Below, piece by piece: positions 27,311-38,500 of a stretch of 64,000 nucleotides of DNA; the stretch's first letter is position 1, and every line of letters begins with the position of its first letter. The translations under genes were made by a program, and so were the position numbers. The notes under the pieces were generated by a model. The model saw only the letters and a list, made by a program, of their open reading frames with translations, did no database searches and had not been told where the DNA came from. The stretch is taken from assembly GCA_024305405.1 (NCBI GenBank), contig JAKNDB010000092.1, positions 1,829,501-1,893,500 on the forward strand. Direction: 5' to 3'. The stretch is from Dirofilaria immitis. Lineage: Eukaryota; Nematoda; Chromadorea; Rhabditida; Onchocercidae.

Positions 27311-27455
27311 ATTCACTTACTAATTAATAAATATAATAAAAAGATAATCGGTCAAGAATTAGAAGAGCGAAAAGAAAACAAAACGAAAAAAGATGAAAAA
27401 TACAAAAATCTTGACCGATTATCTTTTTATTATATTTATTAATTAGTAAGTGAAT
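27311..27455. repeat. 47-bp perfect inverted repeat with 51-base spacer
   Basis: The left arm 27311-27357 is the exact reverse complement of the right arm 27409-27455 over all 47 bases. The spacer is purine-rich (mostly A and G). Transcribed RNA would fold into a long perfect hairpin. No target-site duplication beyond two bases is visible at the edges, so a terminal-inverted-repeat transposon is possible but not shown. The absence of mismatches suggests recent origin or conversion between the arms. Confidence 0.9.
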
Positions 27456-29729
27456 GAGAAATAAAAAAGGACAGGCTGGAACAAAAGAGAGAAAGGGAAG
27501 AAGAAGGACATAGTGACCAAATAAATACATGATGTTTGTGACAGTTGACTGATGGAAATTTACGAGACCATCAATATGGAAGAAATGAAAAAATAGAGCA
27601 AGGAAAGAAAATGAGAAAATTAGGCTATCGAGAGCGGCTTAACTTCTCTTTTTGTATTCGACGATTAGACAACAAAATTGCAATAACAGTGGCCTGCCTG
27701 GTGAGATAGATGTTGATGAAAAGTTTGAAGAAATAATTTCCAACAAACAATAATTCACTGCAGGGAAGCTGACAATAATGTTCTAAAAGGCATAGGGGAA
27801 AATAAAAAAATTGTTCTGAAATCAAATGGAGAAAAAGGCAATCATCTTTAAATATGAATTATATAAATTGAAGAAATTTATTTTTCAATTTGCAAAACCG
27901 AAAATTCATTGCACCAACCGAAAGAAGCGATTTTCGCGAACTTTCAAGCGCGACTTTTTTGAAAAAAAATTTGCCTTTTATGTGGTTGGTTATAAAAAGA
28001 GCACATTAATTGTAATATGTGCTGTCATTTAATTTAATCAATTCAATAACAATTAAAAATATACTTCTTTCAGTTCTGTAGATAGAAAAGTCTGTTGTTA
28101 TCTGCTGTGGATATCATTTTTTGAAAAATTTATTTCCTTTGCTAAGCCATTAGTTTCATAGCAATGAAAAGATTTCTACTAGCAGACTGTAATAAGAATA
28201 ACTTTATAAAGAGTGAATAAGAAAAATTAACAAAGTTAAATGTAAGCAAAACAAGAAATGTTGGCAATTTCTCCATAAATTACGCAATCGGGTGGTGATC
28301 AATTTTTCGCCAAATTCCGATCAGTAACGTTTAAAAGCAACAACAACCTTTCCTTACAGCAAATGCTTTCTTTTTTAATTTACTTGTAATATACAAAATA
28401 TCACGTTAAAAATGAACTTACAAATAAAAAGAAGTCTGAATTAATAAATAAGTCTTGACACAAACGAACGCAGGAAATGTAAATCCAGCCTCCGGCAATA
28501 CGTTCACATGATTTAATTTGTTATCCAAATAGAAAGACTAGTTGTTATCATTAAAAAAAATTCATCATTATAAAAGATGCTATGCGCTTATAACGAATTT
28601 CCCATTTTTGTTTGAAAATTCCAAGACACATGTATTAATGTTCATCGGTGCACCACATATATATCAACATTATTACGGGAGCATTATTGATGAACTGTTC
28701 ATTATGCTTTATTAATTATAAATAACTGCTTTTACTTTTTACACCTTTCGCAACTTATATTAGTTGATTTAGACTCACTAATTTCTTATCTATTTAGAAG
28801 TGTATCTCGATATTTTGTAGATGCTTTTGAACTATTTGTCACTGGTCAGTTTACAATCATCATTTATCTAATCAGCCGGTTCATATTTTTGAGATTATAT
28901 AAGCATAATCTTTGGAATTTCTCTTAATTTCTTTCACATTTTACTATGAAATGTTTTCTAGAATTTACAGGTAAGTATTCTTTCATTGCTATAGAATAAA
29001 ATACTACTCTTCCAATATAATGACCACTGCTATATCTTAGTGTTTAAGAGTGGACAAAATCAATCATAATACATTTTAGTTTATAGCGACATATATAGGA
29101 CAGTTAAATCAATTAATCGCAGTATTTGATGGCGAATTTCATTATTCAAAATATAAAGTCTTTATCCGCTGTTCTGAAATATCGACATCGGTCGTGTCTT
29201 CTACTGTTTAATTGTTATAAAAGCACTGTTTGAACGTAGTCATCCATTGTACAAGATTTTTTCTATTCCAACTGCCACAAATTCAAGGCGCTTTCGTTAT
29301 CTAGTGTAGCAAATGATGGTTTTATAGGGTGCCATCTAAATTTGCATGCTTTAAGTTGGTGAAGAGACATCTTGGAATGATGCTTCAAACACATAGATTC
29401 TAAAGAGAAATTAATTGGTACCTGTGTAATTTATAGCTCCTATTGAGCTTCACTTATATTAAAAATATCAACTGGCATTAACATACTTGAGGACAACGCA
29501 TTTCCTGATACATTTCGCGACATATGATGACTTGGGCATTTGAAATACATCCCGTAAATCACATAAACTGATTCTGAAATTAATTTTAAAAAAGAATGAG
29601 AAGAAAAAAATGAAAAAATATTCAAAATCAAAATTATAAGGAAAAAAATTCCTCAGAATTAATTATAGTTGAATAAAATTACAAAATAATAATAGGTAAA
29701 CAAGAAATAACAATTAATATTCTCAATTT
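27456..29729. other. Intergenic, possible alternative 3' exon of the WD40 gene
   Basis: Mostly featureless AT-rich DNA. At its high end, minus strand, an acceptor (ttttaatttcag) precedes a 44-residue frame ending in TAG near 29440. It would join in phase to a good donor (AAAAAG then gtagta) inside the last exon of the WDR47-like gene, giving an alternative C terminus. I consider reading through to the stop at 29730-29732 better because it completes a WD40 strand. Confidence 0.3.
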
Positions 29730-29734
29730 TTATT
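29729..29734 (-). terminator. Poly(A) signal overlapping the WD40 gene stop codon
   Basis: Read on the minus strand the stop TAA lies inside AATAAA. Nematode 3' UTRs can be very short, so this may be the cleavage signal of the WDR47-like gene. Confidence 0.35.
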
Positions 29735-32191
29735 TGAATTTAATTTCCAGAACTTTACTACCTTTTTCATCAGCAACAGCCATAAACCGTTGTGAATTCG
29801 CAATACGAAGGCATGAAATTGATCGCGTGGAAATCCGCTTGGTTATAATTTTTTGGTTGATGATGATGTATCATATACATGAACTTCACCGCTTCCATCA
29901 CCACGTACCAAAATGCGACCACTACCATCCACGTGAAAAGCGCCCGTTACTTGAAAATTAAGAAATTATCGATGATTTTTATGACTCTGATAGCTCAATA
30001 TAGCATAAACCAAATTTATTGTGCGAAAAGATGAAAATTTTTCTTCTAAAAATAATGATTACATATGACATTTTTAATTAGTCCTTCAGACTACTTAGTA
30101 TTGAAATTTCAGCACAAAAGATTAGTTAATCTAAAAAAGAGGAATGAAAAGAAAGATCGACAATTTCTTACATCTAAGATATATGACACTGAAAACGGCA
30201 TTACTTAATTTTTAATAAAGAAATCTAATGAAGATGTAGAGATTTTGAAAGAACTGTCTTTCATGATTTGTACAGCTTTGCTGTCTTTTGAAGATACATT
30301 ACCAAGAAATAAACCTCCAGGTTTTGTAAGTGGATCGAATACTCTGACAGCTTCAGTGACACGCGTATCCCAGATACGGATTGTTTTATCAGTCGATGAG
30401 CTAGCCAATAAGCAACCACCCCATGTGCAAAATGCTGTTACTATACCTACAGTATAAACACAATTTCAAGAAGTTGTTTTTCTATTTAATTAAACTCTTT
30501 TTTCTATTGATTAATATCAAACTAATTTATCATGTCGAGATTTAATTCTTTCTTTTTTAAGCTTCATTTTACTGTAAGTCCTTTTCTTAAAGAATTATTT
30601 TTTTATTTTTTTAGCAAAATTAAATATCTTTAAACATGCTATTTAATTCAAGGAGAGGATTAAAATGTTAATCCTTAACTTATTTTTGTCCGCAGTTAGT
30701 GATACTTACATAGAATTTTTTGTTTAAATTACTATCACTGCAACGAAAATTAATTCATCCCGCTAATTCTGATATATCCACATAGTTTTCAATAGCATAA
30801 ATTGCTACAACATGCTTTCTAATCGCGATAACTTACCTTTATGACCTTTCAGGATACGGAATGTAGTGCCCGAAGAGCAGTCCGTAATACAAATTTGCCG
30901 ACCCACACCGGAGAACAAAATATTGGAACGACTAGCTAAATCTTCCATAAAGGTAAGTGCTCGCACGGATTCGTTCATCGACATACTAATCCTTCGGTTT
31001 CCTGAATTTTTTTAATTCTTTCAAGCATTTGTTGTTCATGATAATAAAGTCTACAGACATCAAAGCCTGTACTTAACTGGTCTTCATTCAAAGGTATCTA
31101 ATTATCTGTTAGCATTTTATCACCAATTTATTGTTAATAAAACAACGAAAAAGAGGACTAAAGAAGATTTCAGAGCAGTGTCTACTTCTTATTTGATAAA
31201 TTGATAAAGAAATGAGCTGATAAAAAAATGACCATTTTACGCTCAAAATTATTGCTTCATTTAAACCTGATTTAGATAGATCTGCTCGAAATGAGGATAA
31301 CTCAATTTTATTCTCATTGGAACAAGTAGCAATCAAGTCTGCTGTTGGATTAAATGCAATATCAGTGATTCTGGAATGATGCCGTTCGCATGAATCTGAT
31401 ACCACAAGTTCTCCATCTCTTAATATTAATAAAATTCAAATTTTGCGACTGTTAATTAGGTTAAAGTTTTAAGCACTCAGTAAAAAAGTTGGAAGTTAAC
31501 GTTACAATGTGTATTAATAACTTCTACTTGTCACAAATACTCTCCTCCATCTTTGCAAATACGATGATAGTTATTGTAATTTTCTCAGCCATCTTCTCTC
31601 TGTGCATCTTAAGTATCCATTATAGGCGTGGAAAAATGCAAAGATTCCTCATTGCAATCAAGGATATATCATCAATAGCAAATAAATGACACACGAAATG
31701 CGTAATGCAACGAGTTGACCGTTAGTTTCACCGATCAAAAAGAAGAACCATCAGGACTGATATCGAAACAGGATGCTTTCTGATTCAGGCAATATGTTGC
31801 ATTCTTCCATTTTAGTTTGTTTGCAGTCTGTAAATTATATTTCGTTAAGAAATAGTTTGTACAATTTGTTATGATTTCTAAATATTTGCAGGAAAAAAAT
31901 TGAAAGTACAAATTTCTATCACGTTCAAATTTCATAAATTTATCGATGGAGGCTTATCGAAAATTTTATTTCCCTTATTAAATAGAATTCGTCATACTTT
32001 ACCTAGTTATTAAATTATAGCGCTTCTTCCACAAAGTACTTAATTATGACTTCATCAAATCAATAACACAACTACAATTATCCTAAATCAGATTACGATA
32101 ACTTCACACTAGAAAAAGAAGTGCTGGCATAGAGAAGGAAATTTACCTGAGAGAAAAGAGTACCAAAGACACTAAAATTAGGGGACGACAT
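29730..32191 (-). CDS. Short WD40 protein with WDR47/nemitin-type propeller
   Basis: Six minus-strand exons: 32191-32147, 31827-31695, 31418-31267, 31001-30837, 30446-30315, 29949-29730. The first starts with ATG (MSSPNFSVFG) and joins in phase 0. The product, about 282 residues, aligns block by block with the C-terminal WD40 domain of vertebrate WDR47. Matching stretches are the RHHSRITDIAFNP repeat, SVRALTFME, the ICITDCSSG segment (human IYTTDCQRG) and SSSTDKTIRIWDTR (human GSQDKTVRFWDLR). WDR47 binds microtubule regulators in neurons; a scaffold role is inferred. The N-terminal LisH/CTLH region of WDR47 is not encoded upstream, since the start codon immediately precedes the propeller. Two single-base gaps break the frame: the five-A run 31737-31741 and the six-T run 29849-29854 (plus-strand letters). 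Each needs one more base. The stop codon overlaps an AATAAA, implying a very short 3' UTR. Confidence 0.82.
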
Positions 32192-35100
32192 TTTAAATTA
32201 TTTTTCATGCAATTTTCAATAATATAGCCCTCTCATCCATCTCGCGCCTGGAATAAATAAAATACAAGAAATGAAAAAAAATGGCGACAATAAATGCAAA
32301 ATGTAGAAAAGAGCCAACGATGTATTTTATATAATTCAATCCATTTCATCTAGTTTGATGTAATTTGATACTATTTAGACGATTTTACTTATTAATTTTA
32401 TAATACATTACTTATCGAAAATTAAATTTGTACGTACCCTTCCTGTTTATTCCACCTTTTCTGCCTACAATATGTATCTCTCCATATTCAATATTTCAAT
32501 CTTCCATTGCATTAAAATTTTTCTTTCTATAATATATTATTAAATCGATTTCCATATAAGTATGGCTGTTTGAAACATCGAACCCTTGATTATGTTAATT
32601 ATAAGTCACATGAAAAATAGAGGATTATTCGATCAGTCAATGTCGTTCTCCCGAAACAGTAGTAAGATAAAATCAACTAGTAGGCAGAAGTCAACATTAA
32701 TAAGCTAAAGCCTACTTCTGTTTATTCTAAATAAAAGACTCATTTTTGCTGCAGTCAAGACATCGCCGTGACAGTTTGAATTTTAATGACCAAAGATGAA
32801 ATTAACTTTTTTGATCTATCAGCGAATAATTTCTCAATTATAGCGCCATAGTTTATTGTTTTATTAAATCCTAACCTTCTTTTAAACTTAAAACTAATAA
32901 AAATTTGAAAAGCAACTTGTAAGAAAAGATTTTCATTATTGTGAATGTCAAAAGAGTGGAAGATCGTAAGAATGATGTAAGAATTAAATTCTAGAAGAAA
33001 AGATCAATATATAGTAATGATTGATAGAGTTCTTCATATGAAAAATATTTTACAATCAAAATACTATAAATCTGTCGATAAATTTGCTTCATTTATGGGG
33101 ATTCGCAAGTTATTTGAAGTTTGATTCACAAAGGTTAAATAACGATAAAACAAAACTTCTTATCGTGCCTTGCTAGCTTCTTTCATATTATTCCTTCGTC
33201 ACCATAAAATTCAAAATCAACCTACTAAGCTTGAATAATAAACTGTTCAAAAGCAGAAAATAGACTAATGGAGAGATAGATGTATTCACCATCAAATTTG
33301 AAGATTACATCAAGATTAGTTGAAAGATAACAGATGCAACGGTCAAAATAAAACATACGATATACATATTCTCATTTACATCAATAACGAGACGAATTTA
33401 AAATAAATGTACAACATAAAAGTTGTATTTGGCACTGACTCCAAATTTTAAGTGAAGAAGTTTGAATATTTCAATTTTCGATCAGACATTAACATTTCAT
33501 CTGTTACGGCCGTAAACAGCGAAGGCTGAATCTCCAACACTTCTCGAGATATGGTTCTATTCCACATATGTACACCAAAGGAGCGAAGAATGGTACATTG
33601 TGCTTCCCCTCCCTTCCATTCCATCCATATCGAAGGTATGGTCTAAGTACATTTTGCTGCACATAACTTGTACTCCCACCTGAACAGGCAACATATGAAT
33701 GAAAAAGAGATAGATGTGCTACTCCTTCAAAGAAAACTACCAGTTCCAGTCGAAAATAAGAATTCGTTTTTATCACTAATACGCAAGGTTATTCGGGAAT
33801 GAGTGTGTCAGTAAACAACAAACTTTCAATACTTTCTTCCATTTTCATTCAATCCTCTACTTCCTTCTTTTCTCCAAGTTCGAATCCCTAGAAATAAAAC
33901 ATAACTACTTTTGTCTACCGACTCAAAACTACTTGCTATCTTAATTACGAATTTTGAGACAAATGCTAAAGCTTCAAATCAAATCATTCAAGTTAATGAT
34001 TTCGCCATGAAATCTCACCACCTGACATTGATACGACTCTTACTAATTTCTAGAATTTTAAAAATTTCAATTATCTATTCGATTGAGAACCCTACTTGTC
34101 CGAGAAGACTGATAAATATATCTGGTCAATACAGAGATAAGATATTGCAGCAACACGAGGATCCAAGTTTGTTGCAGTATAAGGAAAGAACTTATTCATT
34201 CTGATCCTATGCTTCCCGCATCCAATCTATTTGTTCAAATCATTACCTCTACATTAGAACAATCCGCACCATGATCTTTATCACCACCAACTTCTTTCAA
34301 ACTATACAGCTCAAAAACCTGGCAACGCCAAACACTCAGCAAAATGAATCACCTGCCACCTCATCCTACATTCATTTCAATCCATTCATTATGCTTATTG
34401 ATTCCCTCTACCAGTTTTCCCACTTTGAAACAGTATTTTCAAGCAGATATGCGGCATCTTTATTTGGTTCAGGTTTATGAAAACGAAGGAGAGCTCGCAG
34501 TAAAAATTAGAGCAACTATAAAATACGAAATAGAATATGAAACAAGAAACAAACCGATATTTTCAAAAGTTTAGGAATCATAAATCTAAAATTATAAAAA
34601 ATTCCAGAAACTTTTCATTTTCTTGCATTTTAATCAAAATTGTTTTAAATCTATCTGATCTTTTTATGAAGATGGACAGGACGGCACAACGCTAAACGAA
34701 TAAACTGAATACAAAGATTGGGGATCAGGACAAATTTATTAAGAGACTTTACTCCCATTCAACTTTTGGGCTTAAACTGTAAAATTATAAAAAATCATTC
34801 GTAATCAAAATTAGACCATTTGCCAGAGAGAAGATTTTTGATAACAACAACTTACCTGATAAAATGAAAATTACAACAACGACGAACAGCTAACATAATT
34901 ATTGGCAAAAATATAGAATGATAAAAGAAAATTGGAAGTTAATTAAATTGGAAACACCCACCGTTCGAAAGAGTAAAATATTATATAAATTACCAAAACA
35001 AATGATAAGAAGCACGAAAAAAGACCAAGACGAGGCTTAGCAACAATATTTTACCATAATATTAAATAAAGAAATAATAAAACACAAGTAGAAGGCAGAC

Positions 35101-35585
35101 TGTTAGCATTTCATAACAATATGGCCGCGAATTGAAGCAACAATTCTGACTTTAACTGAACTGATGCAGCGATGATTGAAAAGGTTAGTTGTTACTTTGC
35201 ACATATTGTTTTCATTTTTAGCTTTCCTTGATAGATTCTGTTAAAATACCTTTCGATTCGTGACCATCTGCCCATATACTAATAACTCATAAATGATAAA
35301 AGTAAACAATTGAAAAACTATAAAAAGAGGTGTTAACAAATAAAATAAGTTCATCAAATTTCACCTGCTTTAACAATGTAGATGAGCTAAAATTCCCACC
35401 GAAATCTTAAGTGAGATATGAGAAATAATCAAATTTAAAGAACTGAATAACCTGTAGAATTTCATCCTTTTAATAACCAATCCGATCACATATTTTAAGA
35501 AAAACCCTCATTTCGACAACCGCAAAATTGATAAACATAAATGGCTAGTGGTGAATTTATCATCCCAGCTGAAACTATCAAATTT
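32192..35585. other. Spacer between the two WD40 genes, with candidate exons
   Basis: About 3.4 kb between the TBL1 stop codon and the start of the WDR47-like gene. Two patches look exon-like on the minus strand. At 33576-33679 a good acceptor (tgttgcctgttcag) and a GT donor enclose a 34-codon frame containing MYLDHTFDMDGME. At about 34090-34205 a frame containing NLDPRVAAISYLC ends at a donor-like gtaggg. They do not join each other or either neighbour convincingly. They may belong to an unrecognised small gene. Confidence 0.35.
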
Positions 35586-38500
35586 TCACAACAACCGATT
35601 CTTGATGTGTCGTACATCCAATATGATTACCTAAAATGCACGCACGATGTAATAGTTACTGAAAGGCTAATTTTAGTTCTTGAATTATGTAAATTGCTGA
35701 ACAACAGCACAAATCAACTAAATGCAAACAGAAAATAATTCAATATAATAGATTTTAAGAAAGCTTACAAAATATATTCTGAAAAAATAAGCTGACAAGT
35801 AAAACGAAAAACAAAACTCTAACCGTCCCGTCACTTGCTGAAGCACCAACTTTGTCGCCCCTAAAATTCCAACCCACTTCGAAAATCCCACCATCACTTA
35901 AACTTCCTGTATGGCTTTGAATTAACTTCCCTGACTGAAAAATTTAGCAAATTAATTTCTCCAGCTCAAACAAGTCTTTAGGATTAACAAAAACAGATTT
36001 TTGCAACAAATTAATTCATAGGCCTCTGTCAACAAAAACGTTAAAATGAAAGTTTCGATTTAACGACTACTTGATATTCAATTCATTCAATCTATTAATT
36101 CACTAGATGACCAACACTAATAATAATAAATCACATTATAAAAATCGTGATTCTGTGCAAGATAAAATGTGATTCAATGGAAATCGCCGAAACACATTTA
36201 GGTTTTCAGGGCTTCCGAAAAATATATGGGAACAAGCATCATCTCGTAATGCTTAACAAAATAAGCTTCAACCTGTACGTCCCAAATATAGACAGAACGA
36301 TCGAATGAGCCGGATGCGATATACTTTCCATCTGGTGAAAAACCGACAGAATAAACTGGTTCTGTGTGTTTCGTCAGCGTTCTAACGCACATTCCTCGTT
36401 CAATATCCCACAACCGAACTGTATGATCGAAAGATGCACTGCAGGAACAGATCTCTTCAGAATATCATTTAAATTTCAATTATATTTTAAACTGATACAA
36501 TGTAGTTTTTACGAATCATCAAGTTTTCTAGAACTTTTTAACCATCATTACAGAAATAAAAAACTACCTTGCAAGGGTGTAACCAACTGGCGACCAGCGT
36601 ATCGTATAGATCTCTTTATCATGTGCCTTTAAATTGTGTACCACATTTTCATAATTCATTGACCAAACCTGAAATTCTGAATCGAAATACATCGAAATGC
36701 ATCATGCAAAAATAAAAAGTACTCACTTTACCAATTTTTTTTGTAGTTGCTTTTGTAGTCCGCTTCACAAATTACAGTATAATTTTTAATGAAAAAACTA
36801 CCTTCAATGTCATGTCGTCGGAGCATGATGCCAATAATCGTGAATATACATCATACTTCACTGCATTCACTTCATTTGTGTGACCCTGCAATGTATTTAG
36901 ACTTGAACAGCAAAGAGTGATCTTTTCTCTAAATTAAAGAATAGGAATCTCACAAAGAAAAACTGTTAATGGGAACTGTTATCTAGCGTAAAATAGTGAT
37001 GAAATGCATTGATTTCAAGCATTTGAAAGATTCCGCAGTGAGTAGTAGCAGGACATACAAAGCTACGAAAACTGAAAGTTAATTGAATTTATCAAAATAA
37101 GAAGATATTGCGAAGACAATACGTTTAAAGAATTTAGTGAATTAAGATTACCTGGAATGTTTTCAGCGGCTTTTCGCAACCTAATTTGCATACATGAATG
37201 CACATATCTGTACTACAGGATGCAAATGTATCATCTGACATCCAATCAACATCCAATGCTGAGCTACTGTGAAATTGAAACACTTGCACTTGTATTCCTT
37301 TAAGTGGATCCCAAACAATGGTTGTCTAAAATTTTGCTTAACATGAAAACATTTAATTAACCGATCTAAATACGGGAATTTATATAACAAAACCTAAACT
37401 TATGAAAGATGAAAAATCATATACTTTATCAACTCCAGCACTCAAAATTTTATCGCCCTTTTGATTCCATTTCAGTGCAAAAATTGGACCTTTATGTGCT
37501 CCCAGAGTATAACGCAGCCTTCCTGAAGTAGAACTAGATATGAATCTCGTTATTCATTGAAATGAAAACAAGTGAATAAAATGGTAATAAGCATTATAAC
37601 TCACCATCTGTAGCCCAAACGCGCGCATAACCATCATAACACCCCGTTGCAAGTAAATCACCGGTACACTAAAAAGAACCATAAAGTATAGAACTATGCA
37701 TAAGTCGTGACAATAGTGGAACAATTCTTATTCGCATCATAAATGTGCCAATTTTTAGTCAAATATGTTTCGTTAAGGCTCGACTTCGCGGTATTCTCTA
37801 AAGATCTTGGTTCCAATATTAAGAATAACACGACTTCTTAACAATTTTTAACACCAGAGCCAAATTTCAAAACTTAGAAATCAGAGAAAGCATTTGTATA
37901 TGATAAAAGTTATATGAGAAAAACAACACTCAATTCTAGTAATTTTTGATTAGAAATAATTTCGAGATAGTAATGCATCCAAATAATGAGAAACAGCAGA
38001 GCAATCACCTGAGTTTTTCTCATAAAACACCTGATACTGTTGCTAGAACCCAAATTTGAACGTTTGGTATCATAGAAACTATGCAAAAAGTTCTTTTATT
38101 TCAAAACATATTCGAATCACAAGCAAATTTCAACTAAACACGTCCTAACCCAATTAAAGCTTATTTCACGCCAAATAAAAATGATTAATACTACTTATAC
38201 AGTGCATAGATGATATATGTACAGGAGGATAAATACGATCTTTACAGAACGCGACATTTGAAAAAAATCCATCGAGAAAAGAAATGTTAACGAACATTCC
38301 AATCAAGAGAAGTAACATCCTTATTTGTAGGAGGATTTTTGTCATCTTTTTGCATACAATGTTTGAGCACTATTGAATTATCATGAATAGTTTGACATGA
38401 CGTTGTTGCTAGTTCTGAACCATGTAAATTCCATATCCGTGCCGTACTATCACCGGATCTACAATGTTTGTTAAGGTTAACTAGCAGGAAGGTAATGAAA

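Noticed and set aside
27311..27455. microRNA precursor
   Set aside because: The stem is much longer and more perfect than a microRNA hairpin and the loop is too large.
29734..29961. Plus-strand open frame opposite the WD40 gene
   Set aside because: Antisense shadow of the last exon of the WDR47-like gene; the minus strand has WD40 similarity and proper splice phases.
35541..35738. Plus-strand 65-codon frame
   Set aside because: Opposite the last TBL1 exon (35586-35630), whose ILDVR end fits the family.
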